Assembly (NCBI RefSeq): GCF_900699035.1
Contig: NZ_LR217739.1
Location: forward strand, 248,001-312,000
Direction of reading: 5' to 3'
Source of the DNA: Buchnera aphidicola (Cinara piceae)
GTDB taxonomy: Bacteria; Pseudomonadota; Gammaproteobacteria; Enterobacterales; Enterobacteriaceae
DNA: 64,000 nucleotides
Shown here: piece by piece, positions 19,351-30,040 of the stretch
Position numbering within the stretch: the stretch's first letter is position 1
Layout of the letters: the number at the start of each line of letters is the position of its first letter
Made by a program: the position numbers and the translations under genes
The notes under the pieces: model-generated
The model's database searches: none
What the model saw: only the letters and a program-made list of their open reading frames with translations
Told to the model about the DNA's origin: nothing

Positions 19351-20154
19351 ATGTTTTTAATTGATACTCATTGTCATATTAATCATATTAATACTATTAA
19401 TAAAAATGACAATATAGATAATATTTTAAAAAAAGCTTATAAAAAAAATGTTAGATTATTTTTATCTATTTCAACTTCAGTTCAAGATTTTTATCATTTA
19501 TTTCAATATACTTATTTTTATAAAAATATTTTTTTATCTTGCGGGTTACATCCCAATTATACTCACCATAAAAATGATTTAAAAAATATAGAAATTATAT
19601 CTAAATATGATAAAGTTATTGCTATCGGTGAAACTGGGTTAGATTTTTATAGATCAAAAGAAAAAAAAAAACAAATTGAACTTTTTCAAAATCATATATT
19701 GATATCTAAAAAAATTAAAAAACCTATTATTATTCATACTAGATGTGCAGACAAAGAAATAATAAATATTTTAAATTCTTACAAAAATCAATTATATCCA
19801 GGAATTATACATTCATTTACAGGAACTGTAGATTTTGCAAGAAAATTATTAGATATTGGATTTTATATTTCATTTTCAGGCATAATTACATTTAAAAAAT
19901 CAAATGATTTACGGTCTATTTTAAAATTTATACCGTTAAATAGATTATTTATTGAAACTGATTCACCTTATTTATCTCCTGAACCATATAGAGGTCAAAT
20001 AAATCAACCATGTTTATTATGGTATATTGCTAAAATAATTCAAAAATGTTTAAAAATAGATTTTTTAACATTCACTCAAATATTAAATAAAAATTTTTTT
20101 ACTCTATTTAACATTAAAAATAATATATATCAATCATATAATCAAAAAAAATAA
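19351..20154 (+). CDS. ycfH: TatD-family metal-dependent hydrolase YcfH
   Basis: A TIM-barrel metallohydrolase of the TatD DNase family; its cellular role is not settled. The protein is 267 residues (E. coli 265). The metal ligands are visible as DTHCHI near the N-terminus, GETGLDFYR, IIHTRCAD, IHSFTGT and the closing ETDSPYLSPEPYRGQ. It follows holB by 27 bases with AACAGG before the ATG, as in the E. coli holB-ycfH pair. Confidence 0.95.
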   Translation: MFLIDTHCHINHINTINKNDNIDNILKKAYKKNVRLFLSISTSVQDFYHLFQYTYFYKNIFLSCGLHPNYTHHKNDLKNIEIISKYDKVIAIGETGLDFYRSKEKKKQIELFQNHILISKKIKKPIIIHTRCADKEIINILNSYKNQLYPGIIHSFTGTVDFARKLLDIGFYISFSGIITFKKSNDLRSILKFIPLNRLFIETDSPYLSPEPYRGQINQPCLLWYIAKIIQKCLKIDFLTFTQILNKNFFTLFNIKNNIYQSYNQKK

Positions 20155-20172
20155 TTTTTTTATATAATTTTA

Positions 20173-20198
20173 ATAAATACAATAAAAATTGTATTTAT
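20173..20198. terminator. Bidirectional terminator-like hairpin between ycfH and asnS
   Basis: An 11-base perfect stem (ATAAATACAAT and complement) with a 4-base A loop, between two convergent genes. A/T-rich flanks give weak T tracts on both strands. Confidence 0.5.
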
Positions 20199-20285
20199 AA
20201 AAATTTATATATTACTATGTAACATTTATTATTTTACAATTTAAAAAAAAAATATTTATTTTATTTAAATTTAAAAAATAAATAT

Positions 20286-21683
20286 TTAAAAATCTGCATG
20301 CCCTACAGTTCTAGGAAATGGGATTGATTCTCTAATATTTTTAATTCCTGTAATAAATAATATTAATCGCTCTAAACCTAAACCAAAACCTGCATGAGGA
20401 ACTGTACCATATTTTCTTAAATCTTTATACCAATCATAATTTTCTTTATTTAACCCCATTTCATTCATTCTTGTCTCTAAATAATTAATTCTATCTTCTC
20501 TTTCGGATCCACCTATAATTTCACCAACATGTGGAAGTAGAATATCAAATGCAGATACTGTTTTTTCATCTTCATTTATACGCATATAAAAAGCTTTTAA
20601 TAATTTTGGATAATTTCTTATTATTACTGGCGCTTTAAAATAATTATTTACTAAATATTTTTCATGACATGAAGATAAATCATCCCCCCATGAGATCTTT
20701 TGATTAATAATATTATTATTTTTCAATAAAATATTAATAGCTTCATTATATTCAATATTTACAAAATCAATATTTAAAAAATTATTTAAACGAAAAATAA
20801 TATTTTTATCAATTTTTTTTTGTAAAAATAATAAATCAGAAATACAATTATCTAATACAAAACTAACTGAATATTTTAACAATTTTTCCGCAAAAATAGA
20901 TATGTCATTAATATCTGAAAAAGCTTTTTCTACTTCTAACATCCAAAATTCTGTTAAATGTTTTTTTGTGTTAGAATTTTCCGCTCTAAAAGTTGGACCA
21001 AAAGAATAAACCTTAGATAACGCACAAGCATACGCTTCTAAAGTTAATTGACCGGATACAGTTAAAAATACTTTTTTTCCAAAAAAATAATTTTCTTTAT
21101 TAATACTTTTTTTTGTATGTAAATGATTGTTAACATCTAAAATAGATACTTGAAACATTGATCCCGAACCTTCTGTATCAATACTTGTAATAATAGGAGT
21201 CGATACCCATATATAACCATAATTATTTAAAAACTGATTTAATGACTGAAATACTACATTTCGAATTCTTGCTATAACACTAATTAAATTAGTACGAGGA
21301 CGTAAATGACCAAAATTTCTTATATATTCTATTGTATGTTTTTTTGCTGACATAGGGTATGAATCGGGACGATCTACCCATCCTATTATTTTAATTTTAT
21401 TAGCTTGAATTTCATAAGTTTGTAAATTACTAGGAGATAATGTTAAATAACCTGATACTATAACAGAACAACCTACAGTTAATTTTCTAATTTCTGCAGA
21501 ATAATTAAATAAAGATTTTTTAGCAATTACTTGAATAGTATATGCAGAAGAACCGTCATATATAGTTAAAAAGGATATTCCTATTTTTGATATTCTTTTA
21601 CTTCGTATCCATCCACTCATAGTAATTATTTTATTTAAATAATTATTTTTTGTATAAATTTCAAATATAGAAATTTTCTTCAT
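20286..21683 (-). CDS. asnS: Asparaginyl-tRNA synthetase
   Basis: Charges tRNA-Asn. It is a class IIb synthetase of 465 residues (E. coli 466). An N-terminal OB-fold (GWIRSKRISKIGISFL) binds the anticodon. Motif 2 region reads VSGQLTLEAYACAL and FGPTFRAENSNTKKHLTEFW, and motif 3 is GFGLGLERLILFITG. FPRTVGHADF closes the protein. All expected catalytic blocks are present. Confidence 0.98.
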   Translation of the reverse strand: MKKISIFEIYTKNNYLNKIITMSGWIRSKRISKIGISFLTIYDGSSAYTIQVIAKKSLFNYSAEIRKLTVGCSVIVSGYLTLSPSNLQTYEIQANKIKIIGWVDRPDSYPMSAKKHTIEYIRNFGHLRPRTNLISVIARIRNVVFQSLNQFLNNYGYIWVSTPIITSIDTEGSGSMFQVSILDVNNHLHTKKSINKENYFFGKKVFLTVSGQLTLEAYACALSKVYSFGPTFRAENSNTKKHLTEFWMLEVEKAFSDINDISIFAEKLLKYSVSFVLDNCISDLLFLQKKIDKNIIFRLNNFLNIDFVNIEYNEAINILLKNNNIINQKISWGDDLSSCHEKYLVNNYFKAPVIIRNYPKLLKAFYMRINEDEKTVSAFDILLPHVGEIIGGSEREDRINYLETRMNEMGLNKENYDWYKDLRKYGTVPHAGFGLGLERLILFITGIKNIRESIPFPRTVGHADF

Positions 21684-21830
21684 AATTATTTCCTAATATA
21701 TAAAATACAAATATTTAAATTTTAATATTATAAATATTAAATTATTTAAATTACTAAAAATAAATTTATTTAAATAAAAAATTAAATACAGATAAATATA
21801 TAAATTTCATTTATATAAAAAATATTATAT

Positions 21831-21860
21831 TAATAGAAATATAAAAAGTAATTTCTATTA
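21831..21860 (-). terminator. Terminator-like hairpin after trhO
   Basis: A 10-base stem TAATAGAAAT/ATTTCTATTA with a 10-base loop, about 50 bases past the trhO stop on the minus strand, followed by A/T-rich sequence including a T6 run. It would separate trhO from asnS. Confidence 0.5.
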
Positions 21861-21908
21861 TCACTATATATAAATATAATTAATTATTTTTTATTAAAAG
21901 TTCTATAT

Positions 21909-22850
21909 TTATAATTTATTTTTGCAATCTAAACAACAACATGAATTCAATTTTATCGAACATTTTCGACATTGAATAAATAAACGATGACAAAAGTTAT
22001 TTAAACAATTAATATGTATACTATCTGTATATTTTTTACAATTAATACATTTAGAAAATATATCATTAGTAATTTTTTCAGATAAGCGGTCATCAAAAAC
22101 AAAAATTTTTCCTTTAAAATAGTTAGTAAAATTATATTTTTTAACTTGTTTGAGATAACTCAAAATACCACCATATATATGATATATTTGAGAAAAACCT
22201 TTATATTTTAATAAAGCAGTAGCTTTTTCACAACGAACCCCGCCTGTACAATATAAAACAATTTTTTTATTTTTATATATTTCTAAAAATGTAGGCAATT
22301 TTTCTAATTGTTCACGAAATGTTTTAGCTGGGATTGATAAAGAATTATCAAAATGTCCTACTTCATATTCATAACTATTTCGCATATCAACAAAAACAAA
22401 ATTTTTATTAAAAAAATATTTATTTACTAAATAAGCATTTAAATAAATACCGTTCTTATTACTTGAAAAACAAAAGTTTTTAATTTTACTAGATACAATT
22501 TGCTTTTTAATTTTAATTCTTAAATTCCAAAATGCCATTCTTTTATTTTCAATTGTATAATTAATATACATTCTTCTAGTTTTAGTATGAATTTTTTTGA
22601 AGAAGTTTTTGATATATTTATATTTAATAAAAGGAATACTAATTGTTCCATTAATTCCTTCACTTGAAACATAAATACGTCCTAAAATATTCTTATCCTG
22701 TAAATTTAACCTAATAAAAAAAAGTAATTTTTCAGGATTTGAAATAAAAAAATACTTATAAAAAGATAAAACAATACGTTTATTATATAAATAATGTATA
22801 TATACATTTTTTAAATTATTATTTGAAACTATTTTTTTTATTTTATACAT
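21909..22850 (-). CDS. trhO: tRNA uridine(34) hydroxylase TrhO (YceA), rhodanese-like
   Basis: TrhO hydroxylates wobble uridine 34, an early step toward cmo5U/mo5U. The order is an N-terminal acylphosphatase-like domain (about 1-110; GRIYVSSEGINGTIS), a rhodanese domain (about 145-245; DMRNSYEYEVGHF and the active loop YCTGGVRCEKA with Cys201), and a cysteine-rich zinc-binding tail (CINCKKYTDS and CRKCSIKLNSCCCLDCK). The protein is 313 residues (E. coli 350). The rhodanese Cys and the oxygen-linked GGVRCEK loop are intact. It stands alone between asnS and valS on the same strand. Confidence 0.94.
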   Translation of the reverse strand: MYKIKKIVSNNNLKNVYIHYLYNKRIVLSFYKYFFISNPEKLLFFIRLNLQDKNILGRIYVSSEGINGTISIPFIKYKYIKNFFKKIHTKTRRMYINYTIENKRMAFWNLRIKIKKQIVSSKIKNFCFSSNKNGIYLNAYLVNKYFFNKNFVFVDMRNSYEYEVGHFDNSLSIPAKTFREQLEKLPTFLEIYKNKKIVLYCTGGVRCEKATALLKYKGFSQIYHIYGGILSYLKQVKKYNFTNYFKGKIFVFDDRLSEKITNDIFSKCINCKKYTDSIHINCLNNFCHRLFIQCRKCSIKLNSCCCLDCKNKL

Positions 22851-22964
22851 AAATGATATATTCTTTTAGTAAAAAAATAATAATTATGAAGTAGATAAAT
22901 TCAATCTAATAAATAATTAATATACTGTTTTATATAAATTAAAAGTAATAAATAATTATTATAT

Positions 22965-25829
22965 TTAAATTAATATTTTTTTTAATAAGATATTTTTTTG
23001 ATCATTAATTTTTTTTAAAATATCAAAATTGTTTTTTAATAAAGATTGTTTTTCTAAAATAAAACTTGAAGGAGCGTTTGTTAAAAATTTTTTATTTGAT
23101 AAAATATAATTTATTTTTTGAATTTCTGTATTAAGTAAACTAATCTTTTTATCTAAACGCTGTAATTCAATATTAATATCAAAACATGAATCAATAGAAA
23201 TAAATATTTCAACATCATCAACAATACGAATTATAACAGAAGATAAATTTAATGGTGATTTAATTTCAATCATACATTTTAAATAAGCTATTTTTTTCAA
23301 AATTATATTATTTTCTTGTAAAAAAATTCTTTGATATAAAGAAACATTTTTATAATAAACGTTTAGTAATTTCGTATGCTTCACTTTAGTATCTACTCTA
23401 ATAGATCGTAAAACAGAAATAATTTTTTGAAACCAATTCATAAATTTAATAACATATATATTTTTTAAATTTGTATTATATTTTGGAAGAGAATTTAAAA
23501 TGATTACAGAATTAAATTCTTTATTTGATTTATGTAATATAGTCCAAATATACGTGGTAATAAATGGTATTATAGGATGAACAAGAAGAAGAATATGACT
23601 CAGTATAAGAAATAAAAAATTTTTAATGATATTGATTTCATAAACTGAACCAGTCTGTAATATTGGTTTTATCATCTCTAAATATTGATCACAAAATTTA
23701 TTCCATATAAATTTATATAATAATGTTGATAATTGATCAAATCGAAATAATTTTAAAGAAATATGATATTTTTTAACAACTTCATTTAATTCATTATAAA
23801 TCCATTGATTTAATATACATAAAAAAATGTTTGCTTTGTTAAATACATTTTTTTTTATGTTATGTATAACAAAACGACTAGCATGCCAAATTTTATTACA
23901 AAAATTTTGATATCCTTTCAAACGATTCATATCCCAATTAATACTTCTACTTGTAGATGCTATAGATAAAAAAGTAAATCGTAAAGCATCAGTACTATGA
24001 GACAAAATTCCTTTCGGGAAACTCTTGATAGTATTTATTTTAACTGAATTTATCTGTTTAGAATTTAATAAATTCTTTGTTCGTTTTTTTATTAGTTTTA
24101 TTAAACTAATACCATCAATCATATCTAGTGGATCTAAAATATTACCATAAGATTTTGACATCTTTTGACCTTGTTCATCTCGTATTAAACCGGTAACATA
24201 TATATATTTAAAAGGAATTTGAGGGTTTCCAAATTTATCTTTTATAATATACATAGTAATCATAATCATGCGAGCAATCCAAAAGAAAATGATATCAAAA
24301 CCACAAACTAAAACATTAGTTGGATGAAACATATGTATTTTCTTAGTATCTACCGGCCATCCTAAACCAGCAAAAGTCCACAAACTTGAAGAAAACCAAG
24401 TATCTAATACATCAGTATCTTGTTTAAGAATGATATCTTTTTTTAAAGAATATTCTTTTCGAATTACTTCTTCACTTTCACCCACATATGCATTATTTTG
24501 TGAATCATACCAAATTGGAATTCTATGTCCCCACCATAATTGACGAGAAATACACCAATCTTGAATATTATTCATCCAAGATAAATACATATTTTTATAT
24601 TGTTTAGGAATAAAAATAATCTTATCTTCTTTAACTGCTTTAATTGCTTCTATAGATAATAATTTTGTACTTAAGTACCATTGATTAGTAAGCATAGGCT
24701 CTAAAATTACACCACTTCGATCTCCATGTGGAATATTATTTTTATACGAAATTACCTTTCGTAATAAATTCTCTGACTTTAAAAGAGATAAAATATTTTT
24801 TCGTACAATAAAACGATCAAGATTTCGTAAATTTTTTGGAATATGATTATTAAATATTTTTTCTTTTTTACCATTATAATTAAAAATATTCAATTTTTTT
24901 AATGTTTTCCCGTCTCTAGTAAAAATATTAATCATAGGCAATTTATTACGTTGTCCAATATCATAATCATTAAAATCATGCGCGGGCGTTACTTTCATGC
25001 ATCCTGTTCCTTTTGATATATCAATAGATATATCACCAATAATAGGAATAGACCGATTCATAATAGGAACTTTGACAAAACAACCAATATATTTCTTATA
25101 TCTATTATCACTTGGATGAACAGCTAAAGCTGTATCTCCTAATAGTGTTTCAGGTCGAGTAGTAGCAACTGTAACATATTTTTTATGTAAAGAAGCACTA
25201 TTATGATCATCTATTAAAAAATATCTAATATACCACATCATACTTTTACATACTTTATTTTCAACCTCTAAATCAGAAATTACTGTCTGAAACTTTGGAT
25301 CCCAATATACTAATTTTTTACGTCTATAAATTAATCCATCTTTATATAATTTAATAAAAACATTATTTACTGCTTTTGAAAAATTAGAATCTAATGTAAA
25401 TCGAACTTTCGTCCAATCAATTAAATGACCTAAACGTTTAATTTGATTAAACATAATTAATTCAGATTTTTTTTTCCAATCAAAAATTTTTTTTATAAAT
25501 TCTGATCGAGTATACGCATCTTTATTTTTACCTTCTTTTATTAATAAATAACGCTCAACAACCATCTGAGTTGCAATACCCGCATGATCTGTTCCCATTT
25601 GTAATAATGTATTTTTTCCAGACATACGATGATACCGAATTAAAGTATCCATAATTGTCTGTTGAAAAGCATGCCCCATATGTAAATAACCTGTTATATT
25701 TGGCGGTGGAACCATAATACAAAAATTATCACGATTTAAAAAATCATTATTATGAAAAAAAAATTTATTTTTTCTACAATATTTTTGTATCTTTTTTTCT
25801 ATTACATGAAAATTATAATTTTTATCCAT
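22965..25829 (-). CDS. valS: Valyl-tRNA synthetase
   Basis: Charges tRNA-Val and edits mischarged threonine. The protein is 954 residues (E. coli 951). The class I HIGH motif reads HMGH at 50-53 in PPPNITGYLHMGH and the KMSKS motif is at 556-560. The CP1 editing domain keeps TTRPETLLGDTA and the GTGCMKVTPAHDFNDYD block. The C-terminal coiled coil (DKKISLLNTEIQKINYIL) is present. In E. coli holC and pepA lie upstream of valS; neither is found here. Confidence 0.98.
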   Translation of the reverse strand: MDKNYNFHVIEKKIQKYCRKNKFFFHNNDFLNRDNFCIMVPPPNITGYLHMGHAFQQTIMDTLIRYHRMSGKNTLLQMGTDHAGIATQMVVERYLLIKEGKNKDAYTRSEFIKKIFDWKKKSELIMFNQIKRLGHLIDWTKVRFTLDSNFSKAVNNVFIKLYKDGLIYRRKKLVYWDPKFQTVISDLEVENKVCKSMMWYIRYFLIDDHNSASLHKKYVTVATTRPETLLGDTALAVHPSDNRYKKYIGCFVKVPIMNRSIPIIGDISIDISKGTGCMKVTPAHDFNDYDIGQRNKLPMINIFTRDGKTLKKLNIFNYNGKKEKIFNNHIPKNLRNLDRFIVRKNILSLLKSENLLRKVISYKNNIPHGDRSGVILEPMLTNQWYLSTKLLSIEAIKAVKEDKIIFIPKQYKNMYLSWMNNIQDWCISRQLWWGHRIPIWYDSQNNAYVGESEEVIRKEYSLKKDIILKQDTDVLDTWFSSSLWTFAGLGWPVDTKKIHMFHPTNVLVCGFDIIFFWIARMIMITMYIIKDKFGNPQIPFKYIYVTGLIRDEQGQKMSKSYGNILDPLDMIDGISLIKLIKKRTKNLLNSKQINSVKINTIKSFPKGILSHSTDALRFTFLSIASTSRSINWDMNRLKGYQNFCNKIWHASRFVIHNIKKNVFNKANIFLCILNQWIYNELNEVVKKYHISLKLFRFDQLSTLLYKFIWNKFCDQYLEMIKPILQTGSVYEINIIKNFLFLILSHILLLVHPIIPFITTYIWTILHKSNKEFNSVIILNSLPKYNTNLKNIYVIKFMNWFQKIISVLRSIRVDTKVKHTKLLNVYYKNVSLYQRIFLQENNIILKKIAYLKCMIEIKSPLNLSSVIIRIVDDVEIFISIDSCFDINIELQRLDKKISLLNTEIQKINYILSNKKFLTNAPSSFILEKQSLLKNNFDILKKINDQKNILLKKILI

Positions 25830-26513
25830 AGTTTTCTACAATTATATGTGTGTTTTTATTTACAATAAAAATATAAAATTTATACTTTAAGTTTAAAGTG
25901 ATAATTTAAAAAATAATTATTAAAATATGTTTAAAAAAATTGTTTTAATTAAAAAATATATATTTATATATAAAAAAAATTACTTATATCAAAAAAATTA
26001 ATATAAATTACAAAATAAAAAACTTTATTTTTAATATACAAAACAAATTATTATCTAATAATATTTTCATTTATATACATATATAAATATATATTGTAAA
26101 ATAAAATTTCATTATTATCAATTAAATAAAAAATTTTTTCATAAAATATACGATATATAATATATATTTAAAATATTAAAAATATTTCAGAAATTTATAA
26201 TCATAAAAATTAGTGAAAAAATCTTTAATATAAACATTTTTTTAAAAATAAAATAAATATTATTTAGTAAATAAATGATTTATTATAATTCATTTATTTT
26301 TCAAAAATACTATTCATTACATATTGATATCTTAAAATAAATATAAAATTTAATAATTATCTATAAAATAGTTATGTATAAAAATAATTTTTATAAATAT
26401 AATATATATAAAAACATATTAAATAAAAATTCAAAAAAAAATTAAAAAATTTTTACTTAAAAACTAAATAATTTAAATTAAAAGTTTAAATTTTAATATA
26501 TAAGAAAAATATT
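25830..26513. other. Gene-free divergent spacer between valS and argI
   Basis: About 680 bases of A/T-rich DNA. In E. coli and in larger Buchnera genomes pepA (leucyl aminopeptidase) lies in this area; no aminopeptidase motif or other remnant can be read. Promoters for valS and argI must lie here. I saw no clear arginine-repressor operator pair. Confidence 0.55.
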
Positions 26514-27527
26514 ATGAAGACATTATATAAAAAAAGTTTATTGCAATTATCAGACTATACATATAAAGAAATTATTTATTTAATAAAATTATCACAATTT
26601 TTAAAAAAACAAAAATATGATAAAAAAGAAAATAAATATATAAAAGGAAAAAATATAGCGTTAATTTTCGAAAAAGAATCCACAAGAACCAGATGTGCTT
26701 TTGAAATAGCAGCTTATGATCAAGGAGCAAATATTACATATTTAGGTCCTAATGATACACATATCGGGTATAAAGAATCTATTCAAGATTCAGCAAAAGT
26801 ATTAGGAAGAATGTATGATGCAGTACAATACAGAGGTTATAATGATAAAATCATCAAAAATTTTAAAAAATATTCTAAAATACCTGTTTGGAACGGTTTA
26901 ACTGATACATTCCACCCTACACAAATCCTAGCAGATTTACTTACTATTAAAGAAATCTACCCTACAAAACCATTTAAAAAAATTAAATGTGCATATGTGG
27001 GCGATGCACAAAATAATATAGCAAATACTTTACTAGAAGCTGCTTATATTACAGGATTAAAAATAAATATTGTGGCTCCTAAAATATATTGGCCTAAAAA
27101 AAATTTTTTATTTAAAATAATAAAACAAAGAAAAAAAAATAAAAATATAATATATACAGATAATATAAAAAAAGGCGTTAGAAATGTTGATTTTATCTAT
27201 ACAGATGTATGGGTTTCAATGGGGGAAAAAAAAGATATTTGGAAAAAAAAAATAAAAGAATTATATCCGTATCAAATTAACAAAAAAATGCTTAAAATGA
27301 CAGATAACAAAAATATAAAAGTATTACATTGTTTACCAGCACTACATGATAAGAAATCTATATTAGGAAATGAAATACATAATAAATTTAATATTGATAA
27401 TGGATTGGAGATTACTCACGATATATTTAACTCGGATGTAAATCTTAGTTTTGAACAATCTGAAAATAGATTACATACCATTAAAGCTTTATTAGTTTCG
27501 TGTTTATCAAAAAAATCTTTTTTTTAA
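26514..27527 (+). CDS. argI: Ornithine carbamoyltransferase
   Basis: Joins ornithine and carbamoyl phosphate to make citrulline in arginine synthesis, an essential amino acid supplied to the host. The protein is 337 residues (E. coli ArgI 334). Carbamoyl-phosphate binding STRTR is at 56-60, followed by DTFHPTQILADLLT (HPTQ) and the ornithine loop DVWVSMGE; LHCLPALHD carries the catalytic Cys. E. coli has argI and argF copies; the symbol follows locus context. In E. coli pyrBI lie between argI and ridA; they are missing here. Confidence 0.97.
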   Translation: MKTLYKKSLLQLSDYTYKEIIYLIKLSQFLKKQKYDKKENKYIKGKNIALIFEKESTRTRCAFEIAAYDQGANITYLGPNDTHIGYKESIQDSAKVLGRMYDAVQYRGYNDKIIKNFKKYSKIPVWNGLTDTFHPTQILADLLTIKEIYPTKPFKKIKCAYVGDAQNNIANTLLEAAYITGLKINIVAPKIYWPKKNFLFKIIKQRKKNKNIIYTDNIKKGVRNVDFIYTDVWVSMGEKKDIWKKKIKELYPYQINKKMLKMTDNKNIKVLHCLPALHDKKSILGNEIHNKFNIDNGLEITHDIFNSDVNLSFEQSENRLHTIKALLVSCLSKKSFF

Positions 27528-27563
27528 AAATTATTAACAAAATATAAAAAAACTTATGGAACT

Positions 27564-27944
27564 ATGATGTTAAAGAAAAAATATACACCAAATAAAATAT
27601 TTGGACCATATTCACCTATTTTTCAAATAAATAATTTATTCTTTCTTTCAGGGCAAATACCCGTTGATCAAAAAACAGGAATAATTCCTAAAGATTTATG
27701 TAAACAAACAGATTTAATATTAATGAATATATATAGTTTATTAAAAAATCATAAATTAAATATTAAAAATATCATTAAAACTACGATATTTACTACAAAA
27801 ATGGATAAATTAAAAGAAATTAATTTATCCTATAAAAAATTTTTCGATCAATATACTGATACATATCCTGCGCGATCATGTATAGGTGTATCAGAACTAC
27901 CCCAAAAAGTAAGTATAGAAATTGAAGCAATAGCATCTATATAA
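27564..27944 (+). CDS. ridA: RidA-family enamine/imine deaminase
   Basis: RidA (YjgF) hydrolyses reactive enamine intermediates made by PLP enzymes such as threonine deaminase, protecting branched-chain amino-acid synthesis. The protein is 126 residues (E. coli 128). FGPYSPIFQINNLFFLSGQIP, trimmed by the usual N-terminus, is the family opening (GPYxxxxxxxxxxxxSGQIP). The active-site Arg is in DTYPARSCIGVSELP and the end IEIEAIASI is standard. Two adjacent ATG codons (27564 and 27567) are possible starts; a TGGA lies just upstream. Confidence 0.94.
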   Translation: MMLKKKYTPNKIFGPYSPIFQINNLFFLSGQIPVDQKTGIIPKDLCKQTDLILMNIYSLLKNHKLNIKNIIKTTIFTTKMDKLKEINLSYKKFFDQYTDTYPARSCIGVSELPQKVSIEIEAIASI

Positions 27945-27947
27945 TAA

Positions 27948-27972
27948 TTTTATGCCACTTAGTGGCATAAAA
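27948..27972. terminator. Bidirectional terminator between ridA and deaD
   Basis: A perfect palindrome: TTTTATGCCACT, one base, then its exact complement. The GC-containing core ATGCCACT/AGTGGCAT forms the stem and the outer A4/T4 give T tracts on both strands. It starts four bases after the ridA stop and lies between convergent genes. Confidence 0.8.
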
Positions 27973-28021
27973 TTTAATAAAAATAAAAAATATAATATAT
28001 CATTTATTATAATAATTTATA

Positions 28022-29767
28022 TTAAATTTTATGTTTTTTATAATTTTTGTTATTACGTAATATTATATCTCTTTTTTTTATTTGTAAAGCCAAAGGTATT
28101 ATAGGTTTAATTTTAATGGGTTTATTTAAAATACGAGTATGTAATAAACGAGCTAATAACCGTTGAGAATGCTTTTTAGGTAATTCTATAGTAGAATGAT
28201 TTGTAAATAATCTAATATTACCAATTAAACGACTACTAATATCTCCTTCATTTGCAATAGCTCCCACTATATGACGAACTTCTATTTTATCTGTACGACC
28301 CACTTCAATACGATAGATAATCATATCTTCTAATTTTTTATTATTTTTAGTAAATCGATTATTTATAGATTTTTTATTATACATCATTCTTCTTTTATTA
28401 AAAGGTGATGATACATATTGTTTCCTAAAAGATAAACCGGAATAATTTTTTTCAGGAGGAATAATTAATGGACGATCACCTTGAGCTAATTTTAATAAAG
28501 CTGCTGATAATTTCTCAAAATCCCAACCTTCTTTTAAATTTAACTTAAACAATAATTTTCTATATACATCTAAATCACTACTATTTAATTGTTTTTGTAC
28601 TTTTTCTGAAAGTATTTTTAATCGATGTTGTACAACTAATTCAGATTTTGGTAATTCTACTTCTAGAATAGAATGTTTTATTATTCTTTCAATATTATAA
28701 AGTAATCTACGTTCACGATATTCTACAAATAATAACGCACGACCTGTTCTACCTGCTCTTCCAGTCCTACCGATACGATGAACATATGATTCAGCATCCA
28801 TAGGAATATCATAATTAATAACAAAACTAATTCTATCAACATCTAAACCACGTGCTGCAACATCAGTAGCGATTAATATATCTAATTTTCCTGTTTTCAA
28901 ACGCTCTAATGTCTGCTCTCGTAATAATTGATTCATATCACCGTTTAATGCTGCACAATTATATCCGTTTTTTTCTAAAGCTTCAGATACTTCTACTGTA
29001 GCATTTTTTGTACGAACAAAAATAATTGTAGCAGAAAAATCTTCTATTTCTAAAAATCGAATTAAAGCATCAGTTTTTTTACCGCGAACTATCCAATAAC
29101 TTTGTTGTATATCAGGACGAGTAATTCCAGTAGACTGTATTTTAACTTCTTTAGGTAAATCCATAAATCGTCTAGATATTCTACGAATAACATTAGGCAT
29201 AGTAGCTGAAAATAAAGCAGTTTGATGTTTTTTAGGAATTTTTGACATAATTGTTTCTACATCTTCTATAAAACCCATCCGCAACATTTCATCTGCTTCA
29301 TCTAAAACTAAACTACTTAAATTTATTAAATTTAATGTTCCTCTTTTTAAATGATCTAATAAACGACCTGGTGTTCCAATGATAATTTGTGGTCCTTTTC
29401 TTAATGCCTGTAATTGAATTTCATACCTCTGACCACCATATAAAGCTAAAACTTGTATTCCAGTAAGATATTTAGAAAAATCAGAAAAAGCCTTTGCTAC
29501 TTGTATAGCTAATTCTCGAGTAGGAACCAAAACTAGAATTTGAGGAGCTCTTAAAGAAATTTTAATATTATTTAATAATGGTAATGCAAATGCTGCTGTT
29601 TTTCCACTACCAGTTTGTGCCATTCCTAATACATCTTTTCCTGATAATAAATAAGGAATACAAGTAGATTGAATAGGAGAAGGTTTAACATACCCTAATA
29701 CTTCAAGGGATTTTAATAAAAAAGAATTAAGTCCAAAAACGGAAAAAGAATTATAAATTTGAGTCAT
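28022..29767 (-). CDS. deaD: ATP-dependent RNA helicase DeaD (CsdA)
   Basis: A DEAD-box helicase that helps 50S assembly and mRNA decay, notably in the cold. The protein is 581 residues (E. coli 629). Q motif PSPIQ (29-33), Walker A AQTGSGKT (50-57), PTRELA, DEAD in [17 protein letters not shown], and the C-terminal helicase motifs ARGLD and [11 protein letters not shown] are intact. The RNA-binding RRM-like domain is kept ([20 protein letters not shown]), while the Gly/Arg-rich tail of E. coli is mostly lost. An AAGAGG lies about 12 bases before the ATG. It is last in the nusA-pnp-deaD run; nlpI, which precedes deaD in E. coli, is absent. Confidence 0.98.
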   Translation of the reverse strand: MTQIYNSFSVFGLNSFLLKSLEVLGYVKPSPIQSTCIPYLLSGKDVLGMAQTGSGKTAAFALPLLNNIKISLRAPQILVLVPTRELAIQVAKAFSDFSKYLTGIQVLALYGGQRYEIQLQALRKGPQIIIGTPGRLLDHLKRGTLNLINLSSLVLDEADEMLRMGFIEDVETIMSKIPKKHQTALFSATMPNVIRRISRRFMDLPKEVKIQSTGITRPDIQQSYWIVRGKKTDALIRFLEIEDFSATIIFVRTKNATVEVSEALEKNGYNCAALNGDMNQLLREQTLERLKTGKLDILIATDVAARGLDVDRISFVINYDIPMDAESYVHRIGRTGRAGRTGRALLFVEYRERRLLYNIERIIKHSILEVELPKSELVVQHRLKILSEKVQKQLNSSDLDVYRKLLFKLNLKEGWDFEKLSAALLKLAQGDRPLIIPPEKNYSGLSFRKQYVSSPFNKRRMMYNKKSINNRFTKNNKKLEDMIIYRIEVGRTDKIEVRHIVGAIANEGDISSRLIGNIRLFTNHSTIELPKKHSQRLLARLLHTRILNKPIKIKPIIPLALQIKKRDIILRNNKNYKKHKI

Positions 29768-30040
29768 GTAGAGTATAAGCCTCTTATGTTACAACAATGG
29801 CCAGTATACTACATAACTCATTATGAAAATTGCTATTAATTTTCATTAAAGAGTATGAACCGGCTAAATTGAATGTATATACATTTTTTAAAAAAAATAA
29901 TAAATTATTTTAATAAAATAACTATATACTAAAATATTTAATATTTTTAGCTGAATTAAAAGAATGTTTATTATACAATAAAAATTTATAATTAGATAGT
30001 ATCTAACATATAAAATATCAATTATGTATAATATTACAAA